DNA from: Craspedostauros australis
Lineage: Eukaryota > Bacillariophyta > Bacillariophyceae > Mastogloiales > Achnanthaceae
DNA length: 64,000 nucleotides
Reading direction: 5' to 3'
Assembly (NCBI GenBank): GCA_026770025.1
Contig: JAMXDE010000075.1
Span: 85,040-149,039 of the forward strand
The notes under the pieces: model-generated
The model's database searches: none
Told to the model about the DNA's origin: nothing
The model's input: the letters and a program-made list of their open reading frames with translations, nothing else
Shown here: one piece after another, positions 1 through 10,311 of the stretch
How positions within the stretch are numbered: position 1 is the first letter of the stretch
Layout of the letters: every line of letters starts with the position of its first letter
Program-made: the position numbers and the translations under genes

Positions 1-2
1 TG

Positions 3-161
3 GCAGCGTTGCTGAGTCCGCGCAGGCCTCCTGTGGAGCGCCGGACGCGATCGTCCTCTGCACGCTTGTGTCCCAAAGCTGGGGATGCTGACAATGCGGC
101 AGTCGCCACGAAGACGGTGAAGAAGGTTTTGGAAAGACGGAACATTGCTCGTGATGAATGA
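3..161 (+). CDS. possible 3' end of a gene cut by the window edge
   Basis: The frame beginning at base 3 stays open for 52 codons and ends at a TGA at 159-161. It reads as a basic, Arg/Lys-rich tail containing NAAVATKTVKKVLERR. Base composition changes right after the stop to a T/G-rich stretch (about 175-240) that looks like a 3' untranslated region. No domain is recognisable. The call rests on the open frame at the edge and the composition switch, so it is weak; it could be chance. Confidence 0.3.
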   Translation, partial: AALLSPRRPPVERRTRSSSARLCPKAGDADNAAVATKTVKKVLERRNIARDE

Positions 162-2878
162 GAGATGGGTGGTGATAGGTTGTTTGTTGTGTGTGTTGTT
201 TGTGAAGTCGGTTTGTTTGTGTGTTTGTGTTGATTAGATGCTATTGCTTTGGATGCTTTTCGTTTTTATGAGAGGATGAGGATTGTCTTCGAAGTTGATC
301 AGCCACTGCCATTGATTGCCTTGATGCTTGCACGATACCTTCTTGAAATCAATATGACACATGCTTGAGTGGCTGCATCATGCATCGTGAGCCAACATCG
401 CGAGCCAACATCGCGCGAGATCGATTGATCGATCGATAGGTATCCAACCACACCATTTGATCGTGCATCTGATCTTGGTCGGGATAGTACGAGTGCGTGA
501 TACCACAGTTCTCGAGAGGATTTGACTTGGAGGTACTCTCGGTGATGTTGAATCCACACTGGTGATGGAGGCGAGGCATCTGAGGAATCCGAGATGCTCT
601 GCATTCCCAAGGCATTCTCGGGTATTTCTCCTTTCCCTTTCCCAAGACCAATGTTGTTGTTGTTGCTGCAACGCTCGATGAGGCAAAGTTGGCACAACCC
701 ACTCTTTCTTACTCATCCTGTACCTGTACCATGCTATGCTCGGTTGTATCATCTGCGATCGTTGCGTGTTGTTGATCACAAGTGGCCGGATCGCAATCTC
801 ACGGACACGGCAACTTCCGTGTGGACTTGCTGAGTGGATCGTGTTTGGATCTTCGTTCATCCGAATCGAGTCTGTGTTGGTCTTTTCGGTCTCATGAGAG
901 TTCCGTTTGTTTTGTCGGAGTGGACATTCTGTGACGCAATACACGAAGCACACTTAACAATATGAGAACCGGTCGGTATTCATTCCAGAAAAGCCAAAGC
1001 GGCAACACGCCGTTCTGTTCGTCCTCTCACATTTTCGAAACACGAAACAATCACAAACAGCACGTGCATCACCGCAACAACACAAACCTCGCCGAAGAGA
1101 TTGGCGCACATGGGGCGATCGTGCCAAAGCAGTTATGGCGCGACCATGGTGCTCTGTGAGAAGTTGTGAAGATCGATCGTTGTGAGCCATTCTGTCGGTG
1201 CCGACTCGTTCGGAAGGAACAGACGTTACGCGGGGTGATGTTTGCGAGTGTTCCACATTGGTCGTTGTGTCCACCTCCACGGGGCATTCGGATGACTATC
1301 AGGATTCGATCTTTGCCGTCTCGAGTGGAAGACGGCGGTTCCGTTGCGTTCCATCCGGAATGTTACGAATCGGGAGAGCTTTCGTAGTAGTATGGTGGAA
1401 TCTTCGTCTGAGCAGGACTTGAATCTCTCCCTCTCCCTCTTCAAATCGATACTTACACCAGCGAGAAATAGCGCAAAGCGAGCTCAGGTAGTGCACGTAC
1501 AAGTACGTATAGTACTGGCACGTGCGCAAGAAGTTCGCTGTGCTGATCCCGTGCTCTGTTCACGTCTTCGCCCCACCAACAGCAGCAGCGGCAGCGACAG
1601 CAGCAGCGATGCCAACCATGACGGCATTCCATTCCGCAACTCCTTCTCGCCACCGCTGCCAAGCTAATTCGAACCTGCGAGAATGACACAACGCGGCGCC
1701 ATGACGCGGAATGCTCGTCGCGGGGAAAAGGAAAAGGACGCCCGTCGATGCTTCCTGGGAATCATGTTGGACGCGTTCAGGCGATGACTCCCTGTCTCGT
1801 GGCGATCACCCTCGAGGTTTGCCATACACACGACTACTCGCAACAGAACACCTTGTTGACAAAAGAGGAAAAACCTGGGAGGAAGGTGGGGTCCAAGCAG
1901 AACGAAACACAGTAGTGTGTGTACCGAGGATGAAAGCACTCTTGCAACATATCACATGGATATAAGACAAAACCCAGGCTGTTCGCTGAAGGCAGCTCGC
2001 CAAGAAAGAAAGATTCGGAGATCGAGAGGGAAGCGATTGGTTGGCTCCATGGTTGCGGCTCCTCGCCGATACGATAATCGCCTGAGCTGAGGATGCAAGG
2101 AATCACAACATGCCTGTTCGTACATACGGCGCTGGTTGCTTTCCCTTCCTCATTGCCACGTGTATACCCATCATCGGCACCGCCCTTCCAACCACAACCA
2201 AGAGCCATCATTGCCTCCGCTACACCATACAACAACACCGGCACGACTCCACAAGAAGAGGAACACGCTTTCCGTCTCACTCAACTTGACATCACCTGAC
2301 CTCTCGCATGGCTTCGCGCCGGATTCGATGTCAGAGATGCCTTGGACGTGTCCTTCCCGCGGTTGAACAGATCACAAACACCGAACTCCTCCACGTTCCT
2401 GTCCGGCTTCTGCCCTGCTCTTCTACACCACGAGCTACGCTGCTCTCCGATTCCCCTCCAATGCCACTCATCAATTCCACAAGATCTCCGCGCCACGACC
2501 AACACTCACAAATCATGCACACGCGAAATTGGAGAACACACGCGAGAACAAACAAAAATTGGTCTTGTCCGATACCGCGCCTGATTCGTGGGCGACTGAG
2601 GTAGTCGATCGAGTCAAACATTCCACTCAATGACTAATTCGCGGTCTGAGTGGAGCCTCCGATCTTGCTCAAGCTTGTGTTGCTGCAATCTGATTCGAGG
2701 TGTGTATGGAATAATAGATATGTACGCGTAGATACTCGTACATGCTTCTCAGATACCAGACCAGTGTTTACTTGCGCTGCTCTGCGTTCAAATTGCACAC
2801 TCTGGCATGGTCGCACGGGAGGGCCTCAGTTCATAGTACCCACTTGAGTTAGAGTATTTCATTTACCATCTCCAATTC
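162..2878. other. region without a recognisable gene
   Basis: Short open frames occur on both strands (longest about 190 codons, minus strand, 378-953), but none shows a family motif, a plausible start context or repetition elsewhere in the window, and they overlap each other. I see no LTR end, RNA gene or tandem array here. Upstream or regulatory sequence of neighbouring genes, or an intron-rich gene I cannot assemble by eye, remain possible. Confidence 0.5.
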
Positions 2879-3025
2879 ATGGTCTTTCCTATAATACAAT
2901 TTAAATCCGAAGTGCTGTTGGCGTATCCTCAATGTTGCCAATTGCTCTGTTTGGGAATTCTGGCTTTGCTCGGACGCAAACGTCAAAGGCCCCAGCATGT
3001 AGACTTCCACTGTCAATGTGGATGC

Positions 3026-4492
3026 TCAAACCTTCACCCTCTTCACACGAAGCTTGGCATTGGTGTATTTCATCGTCATGAAGTAATCCAACTTGCCTTC
3101 CGCCACCAATTCGAACTCGTACTTCGACAAGACGCTGGGCAAGACCGAGTAGAGCTCAGCAATCGCCAACGATTGGCCAGGGCACTTGCGATTGCCCACA
3201 GCGAATGGAATAACACTCTGCACCATTTCCTTTGTCGGATTCTCCCATCGACCAGGTTTGAATTGAGTAGCATCTTCGAACACCATCTCGTCTCTGTGGG
3301 CCGTGATCTGTGGAAGGAAGACGGTGGCACCTTTCGGGATCTTGACCTTGCGGTTGGCAGGCTCATCAACCAAGATGAAGTCGCGGTTGGCGAGACGAGC
3401 GGAGGTCAATGCAGCAACAGGGAGCACTCGCTGGGATTCGGTGATCACGCGCTTGAGATGATCCTTGGATTGTGCCGGATCATCCTGCAACAACGATTGT
3501 TGCAGTTCTCTCATCTCCTTGGGATGTTTGGCCAGCAACACGAGGGTGTTGGCAAGAGAGTATCCTGTCGTATCAAAACCGGCAATGAGCAAGAGAAGCA
3601 GCTCCGCAGCCTTCTCTTTCTCGGACATACTATACGGGTTTGATTCAACCACCTTGATCAACGTGTTCTGCTCCGATTTGTTGGGATTCTCGCGATATGC
3701 CATCAAGACCTTCTTCACAAAGTCCTGCATAGCAGAGCAGGATTTGCGCGCCACCCAGACCTCTGGGATCATGAAACCGAATACTTTCCGCAAAGGATTG
3801 ACAGCTTGACCGATGGCGAACTCACGTGCAGTCACCTCGAAATTGGATGTGAACAGATCGAAGTCTTCGGGAGTCGATTCGTATTCGAAGGCTGCCTCCA
3901 TGATGGATTTGAATGCGACCTTCAGCAATTCGACGGAAGGATTGAATGTCATGTCGATGTCTGCCAGCTTCTCGAGGAAATCAGTTTCCCATTGCTTGGT
4001 GTACTTTGTGCAAATGGAATTCATCCGACTGACTTCGCGAGAGGAAAACGAATGCGCAACTGCCTTCTTCATTTTCTTGAAACGCAGGTCGAGTGTTGGA
4101 CGTGTCCCCATTTGTTTCTGTCCAACCATACCATTGAAGCCTGCGTATATGGTCATCGGCTTGTCGGTCGTCTTGTCGAGCAGAATCTCGTGTTGATCCT
4201 TCGCAGAGCAGAGGACATACATGCCACCAGGGAGGGGGATGTTGTGCTGGAAGATGGACGATCCCAAGGAATCTCGAAGCTGGAGATGCCAACATGGTGC
4301 TTCGGATGAAGTTAGCATCTTGATAGATTCCATGATCCCAACAGGACTCTTCACGGGAGCATCCTTGGCGGGTGGTTTGTTGAAGGCGACAACCAACCAT
4401 CCGATGGCAAGCGCGAGTGGGAGAAGGAGCACCGATGCGATGTTGTCTCGCAATGCCGTCGCAATGTCGAAGTCCATCGTGGTCGTAGTCAT
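3026..4492 (-). CDS. cytochrome P450 monooxygenase, microsomal type
   Basis: A 488-residue protein of normal P450 length, encoded without introns. Visible in order: a hydrophobic N-terminal anchor (about residues 18-37, rich in L/A/I/V) followed by a proline-containing hinge, consistent with ER-membrane anchoring; the I-helix oxygen-activation motif AGFDTT at 304-309; the K-helix ExxR as E352-x-x-R355; an FKPGRW element just before the haem loop; and the haem-binding loop FAVGNRKCPG with Cys437 as the expected thiolate ligand. The family uses NADPH-P450 reductase electrons to oxygenate small lipophilic substrates; the substrate cannot be deduced. The start is the first ATG in frame, but the frame stays open upstream through the adjacent trinucleotide tract, and the N-terminus MTTTT looks like a decayed edge of it. 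No upstream ATG exists in that frame. The CYP family was not assigned. Confidence 0.93.
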   Translation of the reverse strand: MTTTTMDFDIATALRDNIASVLLLPLALAIGWLVVAFNKPPAKDAPVKSPVGIMESIKMLTSSEAPCWHLQLRDSLGSSIFQHNIPLPGGMYVLCSAKDQHEILLDKTTDKPMTIYAGFNGMVGQKQMGTRPTLDLRFKKMKKAVAHSFSSREVSRMNSICTKYTKQWETDFLEKLADIDMTFNPSVELLKVAFKSIMEAAFEYESTPEDFDLFTSNFEVTAREFAIGQAVNPLRKVFGFMIPEVWVARKSCSAMQDFVKKVLMAYRENPNKSEQNTLIKVVESNPYSMSEKEKAAELLLLLIAGFDTTGYSLANTLVLLAKHPKEMRELQQSLLQDDPAQSKDHLKRVITESQRVLPVAALTSARLANRDFILVDEPANRKVKIPKGATVFLPQITAHRDEMVFEDATQFKPGRWENPTKEMVQSVIPFAVGNRKCPGQSLAIAELYSVLPSVLSKYEFELVAEGKLDYFMTMKYTNAKLRVKRVKV

Positions 4493-4532
4493 TGTTATAG
4501 TGGTTGTTATTATCGTGGTAGTAGTCGTAGTC

Positions 4533-6010
<1,478 letters not shown>

Positions 6011-6107
6011 CGAGATTGTGGGGATGATCTTGCTCTTGTTTTTCCTGTTGTTCGATTTATGAGATGGTGTGGAGAATGTGAATGATTTCCGGAATGTGTG
6101 GGCGAAA

Positions 6108-6152
6108 GAGTGGTGGCTGGAGGAATTGGCACACGAGTGGTGGCTGGAGGAA
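6108..6152. repeat. short direct repeat, two copies of an 18-mer
   Basis: GAGTGGTGGCTGGAGGAA occurs at 6108-6125 and again at 6135-6152 (period 27). It lies between the trinucleotide tract and the next LTR. The rest of 6011-6408 shows no gene. Confidence 0.8.
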
Positions 6153-6408
6153 GCAACACACCGGTGGCAGCTAGCAGATCACAAGGGTTAGAACAATGTA
6201 AGACATGATTACTCTGTTCTCCTCTCTCACTGGTCCTCCCTGTTGTGACCAACAATCGAGGATCTTCGCATTCTGTGTCACGATACAAAAAATTGACTCT
6301 TGAGTGGCGAAACTGCACAGGACTATTTCGTGACAGAATCCTTCTTGGATTAACTCGAGCGATTTTGAGTCTGTACCATGACTAAAGTACCTAGTTTAGA
6401 CACGCGCA

Positions 6409-7146
6409 TGTCAGGAATCGACGGTGCGGCTTTGTCAAGATAAACAAAGACCCCCATAATTGCCGCACATCCCAAAATTATCAATCACGACTGAATAATT
6501 CCACTCTTGTTGATCACACCCTTGACCCAATGAAAACGTGACTGACCTCAGTCTTACCAAGACAGACAGCCTGTCCTCCTATGACATCAACACCACGACA
6601 ATGCAAAACAGTGAGTCCTGACCCGAACCGACAAGACACCATATTGGTCGGTGAGGTATTGTCAGAAGGGGCGCATGGGCAGTGGGTAGGAATCGTATCC
6701 CAATTGAAGAAACAGAAACAAGTGATGCATGTGCTCCTGACGTACAAGACCAATCGTATCGTATGACTGGACAACAAGAAAGAGTCAGAAGAGCAATCAA
6801 GACCGATCAATCATAAAACAGGTGGAGTCAAAGACAACAAGGGATTGAGACGAAACTTGTGACAAGATGAATGCATGACTGCGGATCGTATCGCATGAGT
6901 GTAGACGAGAATGAATTTGAGGATATTCATGAAGAAGATACTTGATGAGAGACATCACGAGATATACATGATGAAAAGGGCACGATGGCAATCATGAATA
7001 CAGCAGTATCGCATGATGTTGCTACAGAGTATGCCTGATATGAATCTGAAATCGAAAGAGATGATGAGATCGAGCTCACAGTTCTAAAACGGTACGATCT
7101 AATAACAGCTTAGATTCTTACTAACTATAACCCCGGATTTCCAACA
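6409..7146 (+). repeat. diverged B-family LTR, probably solo
   Basis: Starts TGTCAGGAATCG and ends CCCCGGATTTCCAACA, the two termini of the B1 LTRs (42655-43408, reverse complement), with similar length (738 versus 754 bp). Internal blocks also match, for example CCATAATTGCCGCACATCCC near 6454. No B internal sequence is attached on either side and no matching target-site duplication was found, so it is an old solo or rearranged LTR lying upstream of the P450. Confidence 0.72.
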
Positions 7147-7792
7147 CCCTCGTCTGATTCTGACTGTTCTGCACCGTCCGGTACTTAGATTAGTCGTGGA
7201 TAAATAAGACAATGTCTCATTCGACTCGATAGACTACATTATCACCAGTTTCGTGGGTTCATGTTTCAATCCTGTGGACACACATTTACATATTGATTAT
7301 AACGGTCAACTCAAACCTATAACGTTCAGAGAGCAGGACAGACCAACCAACACGGAACGCTTGAGTGTCTTCCTGTCACCGTTTGTCGAGATGTACATGC
7401 CTTATGCCAGCAGACGATTGAGGGATAATTGTAGATTATGATTACCTTCCTTCCTTCTTGCCTCCACCTGCTCTACTTCGCGTTACTCCACAAGTAGCGC
7501 ACTCTGCCAGGCCGCCTCTGCTTACTCCGTGCCTGTTCCAAGAACCACGCCTGAATTCCAAACCTGCGCCACCTGGTCGCTCATTTACTTGCTTCCATGT
7601 TTTGGCATCAAGTTTGGTGGTGGCATGTTTCCATATGTTGGCACCGCAGTTACAACTGAGTCGAGTCTCGCATGGTTGGACTCGACTGACTGGTCTCAGT
7701 CACGGACGTTACTGGAATCGATCCAGTACTGGCAACAGTAGATACATGACTGGACTCAATTGGGAGACTAGGATATTCTAGCTAGTTATCAA
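7147..7792. other. no recognisable gene
   Basis: About 650 bp between two LTR remnants. Open frames of 62-107 codons occur (for example 7253-7441 and 7458-7781, plus strand), but I recognise nothing in them and they are not repeated elsewhere in the window. Confidence 0.45.
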
Positions 7793-8597
7793 TCTAGGTC
7801 AGTACATGTGAGTATATGTCGAGATGTACGTGTATATGTGCATCGTTCACCCGTTATTCTCTCATACGCACTTGGACGGTATAACTACATTCGTGTCGAT
7901 AGTATGCTGTGATTCGTCAGAATTACAGTGGAAATGGAACACACAAAAATGAGCAGAATTTCTGGAGGACATTTGCAATCGACGATTTCTGAGAGAATTG
8001 GAAATCTCGTCCGTCCATCCATCAATGGAAACGTATGGTATCGAGCGAAACTCGATGTACCTCCCAACTAAACCTCAGATGACGATATCATCTGACAGAC
8101 CATTCCATCATCGATAGAACGTGACATCTGGAGAGCAGAAGGACAACAGCTGACATTGACAGAATGTCATCATTTCACCATGTTGACATCTGTCTCCATG
8201 TCAGAAGCAGGAGGCGAAGATCCGATGACCGAAGGACATCAGGATCATGGATACGAGAGGTGAAGTTCAAATGGTAAGTACTCATGGAGTAGGAACCAGT
8301 AGTGAACGAACAGAGTGTCGAATGCGGAGTACGCATCGAACACGGAGTATCGTGTAACATGAACACGCGATATTGAGAGAGAGAGAGAATACGAAGAGCA
8401 GCAAGAGAGCATCTCGCACACCGACTCATAGTCGGAGACTGAATCTACGAAATAGATAAACGCGCCGAGAGCATCGGGCAAGAGAGAGAGAACACCGAGA
8501 GGATCGGAGTGCCAACTTCATGAAATAGCAAACGAATGACTATCAACCAATACCATCTTCCACGATCGTAGGCTTCCAATCACGGAACTTGCCAACA
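7793..8597 (+). repeat. diverged A-family LTR, solo, inserted in a B-type LTR
   Basis: Matches the A1 LTR along its length: the GTGTATATGTGCATCGTTCACC block, the CTTGGACGGTATAACTA block, the hairpin-forming CAGATGACGATATCATCTG-like segment, the GA-run, and the terminus CGGAACTTGCCAACA. The first about 15 bases are degraded, so the left end is approximate. No A-family internal sequence follows. It directly abuts B-type LTR sequence on its right. Confidence 0.78.
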
Positions 8598-8734
8598 AAG
8601 GAGCATGTAGCTCACATTTCCTGTCACAAAGATCCAAAGGTGGGATCTGCGGTAATATACCATTTCACAACGCTCGACTCCACCCTCTTGAGAGGTGCGG
8701 CAATTTGGTGTTTCACAACACCCGATTCCTGACA
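8598..8734 (-). repeat. B-family LTR fragment (element-sense 5' end)
   Basis: Read on the minus strand it begins TGTCAGGAATCGGGTGTTG and continues like the first about 200 bp of the B2 LTR at 60040 (shared blocks GAAACACC, TTGCCGCACCTC, AATGTGAGCT). It is cut off at 8597 by the A-family LTR. The bases just right of it (CCCTTC) equal the complement of a GAAGGG polypurine tract, so it looks like the 3' LTR of a minus-strand element. Confidence 0.7.
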
Positions 8735-9525
8735 CCCTTCGTCCACGCTCATCAACACGGAGACTCCGACAGAACTCCACCGAAGACGGCAACACGCTCC
8801 GCGATGCTGGGCAGTCCACGATACTGAACACTCCACGGTGTGCGGATACACGCCACGAACCCACGCACAACAACGATTGGTTCTTCATGAGATACTATGC
8901 TTGATGTTGCAATTTCGGTCGATACCACGAAGGCATGGTACCTTTTCGAAGTGTTGTTCACAACTTCGAAAAGAAGAGAATCGTCACATCCCTACAACTG
9001 TGTCAAGTCATTGCTGAATGACAAATTTGTCACATGAGGGGCCCAAAATCTCACTCAGGAGATTCCCAGTGAGATTTCTCCTCATCTGAAGAACAAGAAC
9101 CCCAGACCTGCGATCCCAGACACAGGGCACCACGCTCGCGCGTGTTGAGCGTCGTAGCTGCACAGTAAAACGCATCAGTCTTGGAGTGTTGATGCCAGGG
9201 CGACGCCCACATAGGCGCAGGCCAATTCACCTATCATAGCATGACAAGTCGCAAGGAAGAAGTGATACTCTACTCGGGCGTACAAATTTCAGGACTAGAC
9301 CACTCTCGCACCCACGCACGCCCAATCAAAATTCGAAAAGATGGTTGATCCTGCAAAACGCATTCAGCTCTCGTTCCCTACCAGTGTCAATGACCTGATT
9401 GTGTTCCAACCACAAGCCCAGGTACCGATTCATCGTTTGTGTTCTTCCGTTGACGTGATCAAGATCCCCGTGCATTTTCCAGCGCTCTACTCCAAGAGTG
9501 TTCTGTTACCGAATGAGTTGTGGCG
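8735..9525. other. no gene; contains a hairpin at 9035-9084
   Basis: No convincing coding frame. A perfect 12-bp palindrome GACAAATTTGTC lies at 9020-9031. A stem of 10 bp (AAATCTCACT at 9046-9055 with AGTGAGATTT at 9068-9077) is extended by outer TGAGG/CCTCA arms. Function unknown. Confidence 0.5.
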
Positions 9526-9711
9526 GTTGTGTGTTGTGTGTTGTGTGTTGTGTGTTGTGTGTTGTGTGTTGTGTGTTGTGTGTTGTGTGTTGTGTGTTGT
9601 GTGTTGTGTGTTGTGTGTTGTGTGTTGTGTGTTGTGTGTTGTGTGTTGTGTGTTGTGTGTTGTGTGTTGTGTGTTGTGTGTTGTGTGTTGTGTGTTGTGT
9701 GTTGTGTGTTG
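9526..9711. repeat. heptanucleotide minisatellite (GTTGTGT)n
   Basis: About 26.6 perfect copies of a 7-bp unit. The 24 bases after it are degenerate, and a related array follows at 9736-9770. Open frames running through it in several phases are artefacts of low complexity. Confidence 0.97.
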
Positions 9712-9735
9712 CCTGTTATGAGTTGTGGTGGTTGG

Positions 9736-9770
9736 GTGTTGCGTGTTGCGTGTTGCGTGTTGCGTGTTGC
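9736..9770. repeat. variant heptamer array (GTGTTGC)5
   Basis: Five perfect copies of GTGTTGC, differing from the neighbouring unit by T to C at the last position. The variant appears to have arisen and spread separately. From 9771 to 10311 there is A/C-rich sequence (10190-10310) that fits a 5' leader of the next gene; no other gene seen. Confidence 0.95.
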
Positions 9771-10311
9771 GAGTTGTGTGCCAAACCACGTGAAGTGCAT
9801 CATTGTGGAAATCAGACCACGACAAAGTCCTCTCCTGGCACAGACGAGAATTGCAGATAAAGAAGAACGACAGATGATGACATGTGGAGATGAGCAAGGG
9901 TGGCATGTTCCGTGTCTGCTTGTCCCACCATACTCGCATGCGCTTTGCTCGTACGAAGTATAGTTCAGGCCCAATGAATGATGTACATCAGGGAGGGTCA
10001 TCCTGCACCATAAATGCTGGGCATCGGCATCGATCCACGGAGTCTTTCTATCCAACGGTGATGTCACCAGTTGTGGAGGTCCCAGTTTGTGAAGGTTCCA
10101 GCTGCGGAGGAGCTTTGGCCTCCTGGGCATCATGCTGTCCTCGCGCCATGTTGCCTCACGCACACGTCGAACATGCAAGCAAAATGGTCCGAACAACCAA
10201 CAAATCAAACTCTTCATCTCATAAATTCATCCAAGTTATCAACCAATAACACCAAACAAACAACGATCAACCCTGAAAGATCAATCACCAACCACCAAGT
10301 ATCGAGCAACC

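Noticed and set aside
1834-2280. A 148-codon minus-strand frame as a host gene
   Set aside because: No recognisable domain, no flanking signals, and competing overlapping frames; not supportable.
9526-9770. Possible telomeric or CRISPR-like array
   Set aside because: The unit GTTGTGT is not TTAGGG-type, the array is internal and short, and there are no spacers.
9341-9963. Frames rich in Cys-Val-Leu or Thr-His-Asn through the heptamer array
   Set aside because: They exist only because a 7-bp unit cycles through all phases without stops; no conserved unique sequence supports a gene.
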